DNA from: Saccharomycopsis malanga
Taxonomy: Eukaryota > Ascomycota > Saccharomycetes > Ascoideales > Saccharomycopsidaceae
Assembly (NCBI GenBank): GCA_004014935.1
Contig: CP025325.1
Location: forward strand, 1,612,001 to 1,676,000
Direction: 5' to 3'
DNA: 64,000 bases
Of the stretch, positions 22,250-31,997 are shown in pieces (position 1 is the first letter of the stretch; each line of letters begins with the position of its first letter). Below the pieces are notes generated by a model. It saw only the letters and a program-made list of their open reading frames with translations. It ran no database searches and was not told the DNA's origin. Position numbers and translations under genes: made by a program.

Positions 22250-22324
22250 AAAATAATAATCTTATATTTCGAGCCCAGCATATATCCGTTTTGTATATTC
22301 GCACTATATTGAAAGGTGACCGGG
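22250..22324 (-). repeat. Dispersed repeat copy 3
   Basis: On the minus strand it reads ATAGTGCGAATATACAAAAC, then TGCTGGGCTCGAAATATAAG, then ATTATTATTTTA. It shares the same block order as the other copies. Confidence 0.6.
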
Positions 22325-22712
22325 TGTCTTAATTGCTGCTTTAGCTACTTTGTTAATGTAATGTTTTTGGTAAAATCTGAAAAGTAAGTGGCTCTGACGT
22401 ACATTGTAAAAACGTCTAGCAAACAGGGCTTATAAATCTCAGAACAATTACAGTGAGCCTTTTCTTTTTTAATGAGAAGCTTACACAACCTGGCCAATCT
22501 AGTGATCAATTTATAAATCTCTTTTTACAAATATGCTATACTAGTGATAGTAATACACAAATCATCTATGAACAAACAGGAATAGTGGATTAAGGACAAA
22601 AAGGGATAATATCAATAAAACAATATGGATAAAAACAGTGTCGAAAAAAGAATATAATAGGCTTGGGTACTGAATATTAGAGATTGAATATTAAATATTT
22701 GAAAAATGCAGT

Positions 22713-23903
22713 TTATGCTTGAACCTCTTGGCTTTCGATGTTGACCTCGGCATCCTCAAGGTTCAACTTCTCTAGTTCAACTGTAACCGCCTGCTTTTCC
22801 TTAACAGTTGTGTCTGGGATCTTTTCGTGTGATCTCAAGTCAACCTCACTCAATCCCACGGTGGCTCCTAATTCGAAGAATCTTTGTATATAAAGTTTGT
22901 ATTTTTTAGCGCCAATTTCTACCAAACCTTCAAAGAATTTTTCTGGTTCAAATTGGAAGTTGACCCCACCACCTTGATAAAAGGATGGAAGTTGGTCTTT
23001 AGGAATAAAGTCTATGAATGGATTATCAAAAGAGACTTTTTGTTTGGTATAAGGATCAAGAAAAGGCCAACAGAGTTTCAAAAAGACACTGGCTACGAAT
23101 GGAATATTGACAAAGAGAGCACGGCCAAGTCTTTCGGGATAATGATATTGAAGGATGTTGAGCACTGATCTGCCCACGGATACGGAGGGAAGAGGTTTGT
23201 TTTTAAGCCCCACGCCAGGAAAGTCTTGGAAATCTACACAGAGAGCGAGCTTGTCTTGGCCCTGAGGCATGTAAGCGATGGCAGTTTCTATAGTGAACAT
23301 CAAGAATTGCACCTGTCTTTCTGAGGGCTTGGTATTTTCTTTACCTGGACATAAGAACAAGCAAGGGCGGCAGCCTTTGTCGAACCCAAAGTTAATTTGT
23401 TTGCCTGTCAAGCCTTCTTCTTTGATTGTTTCGAAAGTAAGTGCTTTTGATGCAAGTTGTGGGATTTCATACTTTTTGATTTCCGAATCAAGGCTTCCAA
23501 AAATACCGTTAGACAAGCCATATTCCCGTCTCCACACAATAGAGTTTTCAAGTCTCTTTATCGTATCATCCGTTTTCCAATTACATGCTCTAAGATACCT
23601 GTAGAAACATTCTTTGGTAAGCCAAGCCTTTTCCACTGGTGTGAGCTTCACTTTTTTCGAGCTGTCTGTAGACGACAAGGCATATTCAAGGTCGGGATTC
23701 TGAAAATGTTTCAACACTTGCTCATATCTTTTCTCTTTCTCTCCATCAGAAACAGTTTTGTCATTTGGCACTTCCGGTTGACTTACAGTTCCAGACGCAG
23801 GATGCTCAAGAGGAACATATACAGCATCTGCTGCTGGTTGTGCAGTCTCCTTGGCAGCCTTTTCTGGCTCCTTTGGGGTCGAAGAACGCGAGAAAAGACC
23901 CAT
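22713..23903 (-). CDS. PDR16: Sec14-family phosphatidylinositol transfer protein, Pdr16-like
   Basis: A single exon of 396 aa. After an acidic, Ala/Pro-rich leader comes the CRAL-TRIO N-terminal helix region (CFYRYLRACNWKTDDTIKRLENSIVWRREYG). The Sec14 lipid-binding fold follows, with GCRPCLFLCPGKENTK, LCVDFQDFPGVG, NILQYHYPERLGRALFVNIPF and FLKLCWPFLDPYTKQKV. In yeast, Pdr16 transfers PI and sterol at the cell periphery and lipid droplets and affects azole tolerance. The C-terminal extension after the fold is hydrophilic. The paralog Pdr17 is the alternative reading. The length is slightly above Pdr16 (351 aa). Confidence 0.88.
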   Translation of the reverse strand: MGLFSRSSTPKEPEKAAKETAQPAADAVYVPLEHPASGTVSQPEVPNDKTVSDGEKEKRYEQVLKHFQNPDLEYALSSTDSSKKVKLTPVEKAWLTKECFYRYLRACNWKTDDTIKRLENSIVWRREYGLSNGIFGSLDSEIKKYEIPQLASKALTFETIKEEGLTGKQINFGFDKGCRPCLFLCPGKENTKPSERQVQFLMFTIETAIAYMPQGQDKLALCVDFQDFPGVGLKNKPLPSVSVGRSVLNILQYHYPERLGRALFVNIPFVASVFLKLCWPFLDPYTKQKVSFDNPFIDFIPKDQLPSFYQGGGVNFQFEPEKFFEGLVEIGAKKYKLYIQRFFELGATVGLSEVDLRSHEKIPDTTVKEKQAVTVELEKLNLEDAEVNIESQEVQA

Positions 23904-24711
23904 TTTTGATGTGCTGATTGAATATTTCGGCTGTACAGTTGTGTTTTAGATCCGTATTATAAGCGCTTTTCAACAAGTTTTTCACCGTCTTTTTTTTACG
24001 TAATATTCTATGAAAAGCTCTATGAGTATGATCTGTAGAAGGCGTAAAGAGATGTTGGCATTATTGGTGGCATCACAAATTTGAGAATTCACAGTTTTTT
24101 TTTAACGGAAAAGAATATTAGAGCAGTAAGATAGTAAGAGAGCAAAATAGTTGCCAAAATATTAATATATTAAAATAGAAGTGAGAGTAAAAAAGTGTAA
24201 TAACATATGGTTTACTAATGATAACCCATTAAGTTTCAAATATGTTTGATTGTCTTCATATAATAATATATAGGCTCAGATGTTTAAAATATATAGAGTT
24301 ACTCTTTTGTAACTGGAGAAGTTTCCATTAGGATTGATGAGCAGATCAATGATTGTAATAGCGAATTGACAGCAATTCTCACTAGATAACTTACTGGTTT
24401 AGCCGATAGTAAGAACATTGAATTATTATTAATTCTCGATTCAGAGTCACATTTACAATCTTCATTACTACAATTACAACGAAAAGCAAACAAACTGATG
24501 AGGGATATTTGAAAAAACATTTATACTGAGCTAGAAGTATACAAAAAATCAGTATCATGACCTTTAATACCCAATCCCTAGTTCTGCCAAGATACATTAA
24601 AATACGTTTTCTTCCTATAAACTTAAATATTACTGACGTTGTAGAAAAATGCCGTTGCGCGCAAGTTAGACATTATCTCTACTAAAGCAATATTGACTTG
24701 ATGAAGATAAA
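23904..24711. other. Intergenic, divergent PDR16 / DPI35
   Basis: About 0.8 kb of AT-rich promoter DNA. No other gene or repeat is supported. Confidence 0.5.
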
Positions 24712-25677
24712 ATGACATTGCTGGCTGTTTCTGCTACTGCTGCTAAGAAACATTTCCCGAAGATTGTCTCGCTTGATGCATTTGGCACTTTATATAATCC
24801 TAAAGAGACTCCTTTCAAGACGTATTTAAAGTTCGGACTCCGATATGGGATAAGCAAGTCCGAACATTTGGTAAAGCAGGACTTCATCAAATCTTTCAAG
24901 GAGATCAAGCTGAAATATCCCAACTATGGAGTCAACACTGATTTGCTCCAAGTATACAATGAGTTCAAAAGCCCTGTTGAGCATACTGAAAAGGTTGAAT
25001 TGGCAGGTCCGGTGCAGTTGCGATATTCGGACAACTGGTGGGGTTTACTTATCAAAAAGACATTCGAGCCTTACAAGGTTCCCTTCGAAATGACCAAAGA
25101 GCTCATTGAGTTTTTCTCTGGCCAGGCATATGCGGCGGAAACACGGTTGGTTGATGTTATCATGAAACTCAAAAGAGTCAACACAACCGAAGGCCCTCAA
25201 ACTAAGGACAATCGTACAATTGTCTTGATAAACAGTAATGGTGATCCCAGAGTGATGTTGGTCCTCCAACACTTGAATTTGATAAGAAAGGATCTTATTC
25301 CCCAGGATTTAGTGTATTACAGCTACGACACACAGGTGGAAAAACCTAACAAGGAAAGTTTTGACAACATTCTCAGTGATTTGGTATCCAAAGGCTATTT
25401 GTTGAATTGTGATTTGCAAAATCAAGAAGACCGTAATCTGCTTCTTCAACACTGTTGGCACATTGGAGACGATTTTAACACAGATCTCATGGGTGCCATA
25501 AACTCGGGCTGGTGGGGTGTTTTGATTGACAGACAAGCCAATTATGACCATTATTTACAACAGAATAATGTGGGTCTCAGAAAGTATGGACAACATGGGT
25601 CGCAATTGCTATATGGAGATAAAAGTTATATAATAAAGGACTTTAAGCAGTTGGAACTGATTTTTTCTTTTTCATAG
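24712..25677 (+). CDS. DPI35: HAD-superfamily protein Dpi35-like (YMR130W)
   Basis: A single exon of 321 aa. HAD motifs: SLDAFGTLY (nucleophile Asp, of the D-x-F-G-T type), VLINSNGDPR (Ser/Thr motif), EKPNKESFDN (Lys motif) and CWHIGDDFNTDLMGA (acidic motif). A conserved WWGLLIKKTF precedes the cap. The yeast counterpart is a mitochondrial HAD protein of unknown substrate. The short N-terminus is Ala/Lys-rich (AVSATAAKKHF), compatible with weak mitochondrial targeting. It is convergent with SAM37 (165 bp). Confidence 0.82.
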   Translation: MTLLAVSATAAKKHFPKIVSLDAFGTLYNPKETPFKTYLKFGLRYGISKSEHLVKQDFIKSFKEIKLKYPNYGVNTDLLQVYNEFKSPVEHTEKVELAGPVQLRYSDNWWGLLIKKTFEPYKVPFEMTKELIEFFSGQAYAAETRLVDVIMKLKRVNTTEGPQTKDNRTIVLINSNGDPRVMLVLQHLNLIRKDLIPQDLVYYSYDTQVEKPNKESFDNILSDLVSKGYLLNCDLQNQEDRNLLLQHCWHIGDDFNTDLMGAINSGWWGVLIDRQANYDHYLQQNNVGLRKYGQHGSQLLYGDKSYIIKDFKQLELIFSFS

Positions 25678-25842
25678 AGACTTGCTATTGTCAACTATGA
25701 AAAACTGCATTTACGGTAACGTAGGAAGATTAGCAGAAAAAGTTTTGTAAAGAAATTGGCGGTAAAAATTCAAAAAAATACTCTCTCTATAAACATTTTA
25801 CTATAAAAATACATGTATACATTATGGCATATACATGCCGGC

Positions 25843-26778
25843 TTAAAAGCTAATGTTTTCCAAATGCAGATTGGCAAGTTTCACCAAGCCTGGATATCTT
25901 AGCTCGAAAAAGTCGTTGAGAAAGGTATCTGGTAGTTGTTCTTTATTTCCAATGGCACTAATAATATTAGCTATAAGTAGAAAATCACAACTTGTGATTT
26001 TATCACCAAACAAATAACTGGCAGTGTCATTATCCGAAGTAAAAAAATTCTGGTGAACATCAACTTTTGTTATACACTCCTGTGCCAAGGCCAAGATTTT
26101 ATAGTTAGTTGAATACTCTCTCAATAAATGCAAGTTTTTCAACATTTTTTTCTGGTGCTCTGTGTGAATAGCTCCTAGCGATGGTAAGTTGAGTTCTCTT
26201 TGCATCTTTTCAGTCATATGCTCGACAAACTTGTCGTTGTATGAGCTGCTCGAGTCCAGTGGTGACAAGAGTAACGGGCCGCACTTATCCGTGGCAACTT
26301 TTCTATATACAGGAGGGATGAAGTATTGTAAAGGAAATGGAAGATAAAACTTCCAAAGATTCACAGTGAACTTGTTATAATTGCTATTGTGCAAAAGATG
26401 GTTATAATAGCTCAACATATTGAGCTTGGTAGACATATGATTGGTCAAACCAATATTCCACGCCTCATCATCAACAGCAGAAGGTTTATCATGAATGTTG
26501 TTCCGTAGCCAATGATCTATATCGTAGTCTGGATTAACCTTTTTTATATACTTGATAATATTCACATAGCCCTCCTTTACAACATCATCTTTTGCTCGGT
26601 CTCTCAAAAATGGAAAGTTGTACAGACAACAATCATAATACGATGCCTTTGCCGAGGGGATAATTTTATATTCGGCTTGATCTTTTATAGCGCTTTTTAT
26701 AAAGAGCGTAGAAGCAATAGATTCAGGACAAAACTTCGCTACCTCATTCTCCGAACCCCAGACATATAGCTCTAACAT
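25843..26778 (-). CDS. SAM37: Mitochondrial SAM complex subunit Sam37 (metaxin)
   Basis: A single exon of 311 aa. The start MLELYVWGSENEVAKFCPES, the segment KEGYVNIIKYIKKVNPDYDID and the later FYLPFPLQYFIPPVYRK fit the Tom37/metaxin family, which has thioredoxin-like and GST-C-like domains. The C-terminal domain has SCDFLLIANIISA. Sam37 is a peripheral outer-membrane partner of Sam50 and Sam35 that helps release beta-barrel proteins and docks the TOM complex. Similarity is low throughout this family, so confidence rests on order and spacing of motifs. Confidence 0.8.
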   Translation of the reverse strand: MLELYVWGSENEVAKFCPESIASTLFIKSAIKDQAEYKIIPSAKASYYDCCLYNFPFLRDRAKDDVVKEGYVNIIKYIKKVNPDYDIDHWLRNNIHDKPSAVDDEAWNIGLTNHMSTKLNMLSYYNHLLHNSNYNKFTVNLWKFYLPFPLQYFIPPVYRKVATDKCGPLLLSPLDSSSSYNDKFVEHMTEKMQRELNLPSLGAIHTEHQKKMLKNLHLLREYSTNYKILALAQECITKVDVHQNFFTSDNDTASYLFGDKITSCDFLLIANIISAIGNKEQLPDTFLNDFFELRYPGLVKLANLHLENISF

Positions 26779-27523
26779 TTCCTGAGTAGCTATTCGTACA
26801 GGTCTTTTTTCAGCCTTCTAAATAACAGATTCTCTTGATCACTAGTGCAGACAAATTTGTACGCTTCTGCTCTTTGGACTTCCCTTTCCGGTAAAAAGAC
26901 GAAGAGATGGGAAAGTACCATAATCTACATGGTTATGTGACTCTGGTGTAATTCGAGTCTATTCCGAAGTGTTAATATTGTATGGTACACCTATATATCA
27001 ACATATGTATTTCCAGTACTACGCTTTGATCAACCAGCTCTATTCGGTTCTATAATTCTTTGCCTTTTAAGCAATTTCTCTCTTTTTTCTATACCAGCTC
27101 TTATTAGCTTCACTGATAAGTCAAGTGCCTCTTGACTCTACAGTATCGCTTTTTAGATTTTATTTTCGCCTTTATTACAAACTCTTGATTATACATTTCC
27201 ATAATGGTTATCAATGTCTTTGCAAGATAGTCGAGATTACTTCAGTAGATCAAAGAAGAAAAGGCACTGTTGATCCTGTTTCAAACTGTCATCAACGAGT
27301 TCTTTGCCTGGACTCACAACTGGGTGCTTCTTTGTTGATGAAAAACCGACCAGTAAGCTTTGTAGATAATCAATTACTAGTTTACAAAACTATATAAATA
27401 AGCATAGTTCACTAAAATACTTACACTGCCATAAAGAGTATGTGAAAATAAATTTATCAATTGTTATTGAATACAGTCCCATATAAACATTTATATACAT
27501 GATCACACCTATGAGCCATACGC
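26779..27523. other. Intergenic, SAM37 promoter / RSM22 3' side
   Basis: About 0.75 kb. Two short overlapping readings near 27208-27345 look faintly protein-like but have no supported start or splice. Nothing firm is seen. Confidence 0.4.
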
Positions 27524-29965
27524 TTATTGTTTCCTTAGCTTGGCCTCAAACTCTTCTATCTGCGGTAAAAGTTGCCTTAATAATCTTTTTTCCAATAATT
27601 CTTCTTCGGAAAGGTTGTCGTTGTCAAGACTTTTGATATTACCGGCTGTGGTATTGAATTCCGCCAAGTCTTCCATTTGCTTTAGTTGATTTTCACGTTT
27701 TTCCAATTTCTTTGCCTCGCGCTTGTTCTTTTTAGCGGTTTTCTTTTGCTCAATTTCATATGCTTTGAAAGTTTCGTAATACATGTCGTGTTGAGTGCGG
27801 TGATTACGCTGGGTGTTGCTGAAAAGCACAGTTTTGGTCTTGAAACCATTGGCCCATTTGTCTCCTTTGAGGGCCTTTCTGGCATCGTGATAAATTTCCT
27901 TACCCAAAGACTTAGGAACAATCCATTTTTCAATGTTGCCCTCGGCTGTTAAGACATGGAAAATGACATGTCCTTTACGTTTCATTGGTGCCTGGATGAT
28001 TCTTGCCCAATGTTCAGAATGTTGCTCAGATGATTCCTTGACATAACGGTCTAAATCTTTGTTGATGAGCTCATGTTTCAATTTAAAGTCACGGGCTTGT
28101 TCAGCACGTTCAATCTCTGCTGTTATCTCATTTACTTGAGCTCTCTTGGATTCGATATCGGCAACTGTCTTTGGATCGTTTTTGCTTCTTTCCATAACCA
28201 AATAATTAAAATTAACATGCTCATAATTCTTTCCATTAGGTCTTCCACTGCCTGCCTTTACCTCGCCTTTTTCAGCCCTTCCTTGTGAAGGACTAGCCCA
28301 CTTTCCCGACAAAAACGAGCCTTTTTTGAAATCAAGAGTGTATGCTGGTCTGGCCACCGAAGCACTGAACTGCAACCAGTTCAAATTGGAGCCTTTTGGA
28401 AAGCCGTAATAACGAGGATTGCCCATTTGTAAAGGACATTTCAAATGGTTTGGATATGGAGCAACCACTTTTAAGTAATAATCTGATTTGATCTGTGGGG
28501 CTGGCTGGCCCTCCTTTGGAACTTCTGCAATATCAAAATTTTCATTTAACTCTTTTCCAAAATCCAAATCTTCATCCTTGACATCCCCAAACTTCTGATC
28601 CAAAGTTGCTTTCAACTTGAGATCCTCCTCAGTAGGTTCGTATTGTTTCTGAGGTTTGATAGAGGACCCTCTGATCCAAGGTCTTGGGATCTTTCCGTAT
28701 TCATAAGGAGAATAGTTTTCTGGTCTGATCATGATCTGTCTAGCTCTGGCGATGATCTCAAAGCCCAAAGGATTACCTCTTTCGATAATCACCAAGTGAC
28801 CACCTGGTTCTAGCACAGACAAGTATTCCTCAATGGCATCGTCAATCCCGAAAGGGAAACTGGTACTGTCCTTGAGCAACTGCTGAGTCACTATGATCAA
28901 ATCGTATTTACGATTAGAAGAAATAGCGTCAATCAACTTGGTGCGGATTTTGATTCTATGAACATCCACAGGTCCTACAAAATCTCCCTCGTCTAGCTCA
29001 TCTCTATACTTTTTCTTTGTCTGTGTCGTGAGCTCCCGGTCATCCTTCTTTTGCTGCTCTTCTACTGTCAACTCATGCTGCTGTTCAGGACTCAACTTTT
29101 CTAGTGCAACTTCATTGAGTTGTCTGTTCAATATAATCTTTGCACGGCTTTTCATGTCAACTATTCCTTTGCTAGAACCTGTGATAAAAGCATGCTTAAC
29201 CTCGGGCTTGAACTCGTCGCCCATAAGCTCGTTCAAAGCAACCATTCCTGTGGCAGGGCCATACCCAACATCCAAAATTTTCCGAGGACTGAAAGTGCCA
29301 CTCTCGGCTTCCACCTTGGATTTCAACTCACTGAGCACCTGGTATGCCGAGGCGTAATTCTGTAAGAAAATGGTGGCAACATGGGCATCAACCTCATACT
29401 TTGTTCTGGGAGGCTTATGGAGCCCATCCTCGTTCATCTGAATGAACATTCTGGCTGCGGTTTTCCGCAATGTGTTGATCATCGGATGTGTCCGTATGAT
29501 ATGATTAGTTATTGCATTCGAGATCCGGTCCGGAAGCTGGATCTGTGACTTAATGAACTTTCCTTCTAGCGTAGACAGCAAATATCTCTGCTGAAGCTCA
29601 TCATCTCTGGAAGCCTCGGAGAAATAGTTGCCTTGAATAAAGTTTTCACGATCTATCACCTTGACTTTATCGTTGTCTTTTGCTAAAAATGGCTCTTTTT
29701 CTGATCTCACCAACATACCATAAGTCTCTGTGTTTTTCAACAAGCTAAAGGGAAGAGCCGAGGAAGATCCTTCGACATCTTCAGGACTGAACTCTGGGAT
29801 TGCTGCGTTGATATCTCTAACTCTACGCTTCTCACGATCAACATTCTCCAATTTGGACGATGAGGATGATTCCAATACTCTCCCAATACTATGGAAACTT
29901 CTGCTGTATCTCGGAACAAGCACAGTCTGATGACATACTTTGAATACCACTCTGTTTCTAAGCAT
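27524..29965 (-). CDS. RSM22: Mitoribosomal small-subunit assembly protein Rsm22
   Basis: A single exon of 813 aa. It begins with an Arg-rich mitochondrial leader (MLRNRVVFKVCHQTVLVPRYSRS). The Rsm22 methyltransferase-like core has KILDVGYGPATGMVALNEL (SAM-site-like motif), YDLIIVTQQLLKD and LEPGGHLVIIERGNPLGFEII. A Cys-containing stretch HLKCPLQMGNPRYYG follows, then a long charged C-terminal part that is partly coiled coil. Rsm22 (METTL17 in animals) acts in small mitoribosomal subunit assembly and binds an Fe-S cluster in studied homologs. Length exceeds yeast Rsm22 (628 aa), mainly through the charged tail. Confidence 0.9.
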   Translation of the reverse strand: MLRNRVVFKVCHQTVLVPRYSRSFHSIGRVLESSSSSKLENVDREKRRVRDINAAIPEFSPEDVEGSSSALPFSLLKNTETYGMLVRSEKEPFLAKDNDKVKVIDRENFIQGNYFSEASRDDELQQRYLLSTLEGKFIKSQIQLPDRISNAITNHIIRTHPMINTLRKTAARMFIQMNEDGLHKPPRTKYEVDAHVATIFLQNYASAYQVLSELKSKVEAESGTFSPRKILDVGYGPATGMVALNELMGDEFKPEVKHAFITGSSKGIVDMKSRAKIILNRQLNEVALEKLSPEQQHELTVEEQQKKDDRELTTQTKKKYRDELDEGDFVGPVDVHRIKIRTKLIDAISSNRKYDLIIVTQQLLKDSTSFPFGIDDAIEEYLSVLEPGGHLVIIERGNPLGFEIIARARQIMIRPENYSPYEYGKIPRPWIRGSSIKPQKQYEPTEEDLKLKATLDQKFGDVKDEDLDFGKELNENFDIAEVPKEGQPAPQIKSDYYLKVVAPYPNHLKCPLQMGNPRYYGFPKGSNLNWLQFSASVARPAYTLDFKKGSFLSGKWASPSQGRAEKGEVKAGSGRPNGKNYEHVNFNYLVMERSKNDPKTVADIESKRAQVNEITAEIERAEQARDFKLKHELINKDLDRYVKESSEQHSEHWARIIQAPMKRKGHVIFHVLTAEGNIEKWIVPKSLGKEIYHDARKALKGDKWANGFKTKTVLFSNTQRNHRTQHDMYYETFKAYEIEQKKTAKKNKREAKKLEKRENQLKQMEDLAEFNTTAGNIKSLDNDNLSEEELLEKRLLRQLLPQIEEFEAKLRKQ

Positions 29966-30389
29966 TTTTCAAACAGCAACACTCTAATATTGATGTTGGA
30001 TTTTAGAATATTAATCTGATGATGTGTAATTTGATATGAATTTTTCACCTCATCGCTATACTATGCAAAGATTAATTTTTTTTTTCTGCACGTGATTTGC
30101 GCATTCTGGCGCATGTTAATACATCAATGTGCATAGTAGACTAAGTGGCAGCTTTATATAGATATATATAATGATAGTGTTAGATTTACATAACTACTAG
30201 TATATATATATGGGCTACCTAATATGTTTGATTTTTTTACACTATTTGAATAGACAGTTTCCGAATTTATCGCATTGTGCAACATACTACGGCCAAGTCA
30301 CCAAGGAATATGAATGTCATGATATTTAAATATGTAATGCACCGACAGCCTATTTAAAAAAAACAATAAAAAATCTTAATAACAAAAAC
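29966..30389. other. Intergenic, RSM22 promoter / PCK1 3' side
   Basis: 424 bp, AT-rich, with TATATA runs at about 30157-30211. No gene is seen. Confidence 0.45.
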
Positions 30390-31997
30390 TTATAATTCAG
30401 GGCCAGCTTTGATAACTTCTTGAGTGCATCCCTGTTCATAAGTAACAAAGTTCTTTTTGAACAACTGAGCCAAGTCGGAGATTCTGTTGCTCAAGTCAGC
30501 TTTCTTTACTTGGCCTCTGAATGGGTTCAAGATCTGTTGAGGAACAATACTACATTGTTTAGGAACTTGCAAGTTGAAGATTGGGTAAGTTTCATACTCG
30601 CTGCTAGCCAAAGTGCCATCATGGATTTTGTTCAAGATTTCTCTAGTGTATTTCAAAGGACATCTCTTACCGCCGTTGCTGACCGATTCACCAATCCAGC
30701 CAGTGTTCAACAACCAAGCGTTGGTTTTGTGCTCCTTCATTTTCTCGGCAAGCATCGAGGCGTATTTCATAGGATGCAAAGCTAAGAAAGGTTGGCCGAA
30801 ACAAGAGGAAAAAGTGGCTTGAGGTTCGGTGACGCCTTGTTCGGTGCCTGCCATTTTAGAGGTGTAGCCAGAGATAAAGTGGTACATGACTTGTTCAGGA
30901 GTTAATTTGGAAACAGCTGGCAAAACGCCTCTGGCATCACAAGTTAACAAAACAATGTTTGAAGGATGTGTGTTGGCAAAACACGGGATTTTGGCATTGG
31001 AAATGTAGTCGATTGGGTAAGCACATCTGGTGTTTTCAGTAATTGATACGTCATCGTAATCCACAACTCTGGTAGTAGGATCGTAGATAATGTTCTCAAG
31101 AATAGAGCCAAATTTGATTGCATTGAAAATATCTGGTTCCTTCTCTGCACTAAGACCTACACATTTGGCATAACAACCGCCTTCAATGTTGAAGACACCG
31201 TCGTCAGACCAACAGTGTTCATCGTCGCCAATCAACATACGGTTAGGATCAGCAGACAAAGTGGTCTTGCCTGTTCCAGACAACCCAAAGAACAAGGTCA
31301 CGTCTTTGTTGCCGTCAATGGCCTGGTTTGCAGATGAATGCAACGTCAAAACATTGTGATTTATTGGCATAAGATAGAACATCACCGTGAAAATACCTTT
31401 TTTCATTTCACCAGCATATTCAGTGCCCAAAATAACCATTTCCATCTCCTTGAAATTTATTTCCACTGAAGTCGAAGATGTCATGCCATCTGTGTATCTG
31501 TTGGCCGGGAATTGGCCAGCATTGTAAATTGTGAAATCTGGCTCCCCAAAATTCTTCAACTCCTCTTCAGTAGGTCTGATCAACATGTTTCTCATGAACA
31601 ATGCATGATATGCTCTTGCACATATAATTCTCACCTTAATACGGTATTTAGGATCCCATCCAGCAAACGCATCAACAACAAACAACTTGTCTCTGGTTCT
31701 CAAGTAATCCTTTGCTCTTTCTCTGGATATTCTCCACACATTTTCATTCACCTTGGTGTTCACTGGTCCCCACCAAATATTGTGTGTGGAAGTCTCCTCA
31801 TCAACAATTCTCTTGTCCTTTGGCGATCTGCCTGTCTTTTCTCCAGAATATGCCGTCAATGCCCCAGTCGAGGAAATTATAGTGCCTTTCTCTTTCAAAC
31901 CATCTTCATACAACACAGGAACAGCAGCATTGTGACGCACAACAGCTTCTTGTGACAAACCCAACTTTGTCTTGAACTCTTTCTCATTAAACGACAT
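30390..31997 (-). CDS. PCK1: Phosphoenolpyruvate carboxykinase (ATP)
   Basis: A single exon of 535 aa, from the first in-frame ATG (MSFNEKEFKTKLGLS); the frame is open for 42 nt upstream but has no ATG. ATP-type PEPCK motifs: GEKTGRSPKDKRIV, NAGQFPANRYTDGMTS, the kinase P-loop GLSGTGKTTLSADPNR (about 238-253), LIGDDEHCWSDDG (metal-binding Asp pair) and LLTCDARGVLP. The enzyme turns oxaloacetate plus ATP into phosphoenolpyruvate and CO2, the committed cytosolic step of gluconeogenesis. The 1.8 kb upstream region is unusually long, fitting the heavy carbon-source control known for PCK1. All catalytic motifs look intact. Confidence 0.97.
   Translation of the reverse strand: MSFNEKEFKTKLGLSQEAVVRHNAAVPVLYEDGLKEKGTIISSTGALTAYSGEKTGRSPKDKRIVDEETSTHNIWWGPVNTKVNENVWRISRERAKDYLRTRDKLFVVDAFAGWDPKYRIKVRIICARAYHALFMRNMLIRPTEEELKNFGEPDFTIYNAGQFPANRYTDGMTSSTSVEINFKEMEMVILGTEYAGEMKKGIFTVMFYLMPINHNVLTLHSSANQAIDGNKDVTLFFGLSGTGKTTLSADPNRMLIGDDEHCWSDDGVFNIEGGCYAKCVGLSAEKEPDIFNAIKFGSILENIIYDPTTRVVDYDDVSITENTRCAYPIDYISNAKIPCFANTHPSNIVLLTCDARGVLPAVSKLTPEQVMYHFISGYTSKMAGTEQGVTEPQATFSSCFGQPFLALHPMKYASMLAEKMKEHKTNAWLLNTGWIGESVSNGGKRCPLKYTREILNKIHDGTLASSEYETYPIFNLQVPKQCSIVPQQILNPFRGQVKKADLSNRISDLAQLFKKNFVTYEQGCTQEVIKAGPEL

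Larger units (their letters stand above)
21970..22712. other. Intergenic between convergent BIK1 and PDR16
   Basis: Contains a TTTG/TTTA tetranucleotide run (22017-22062) and repeat copy 3 (22250-22324). No gene is seen. Confidence 0.5.

Noticed and set aside
27208-27345. Possible small two-exon gene (MSLQDSRDYF... and LILFQTVINEFFAW...)
   Set aside because: The readings are in different frames, no donor or branch point joins them, and neither matches a known small protein.
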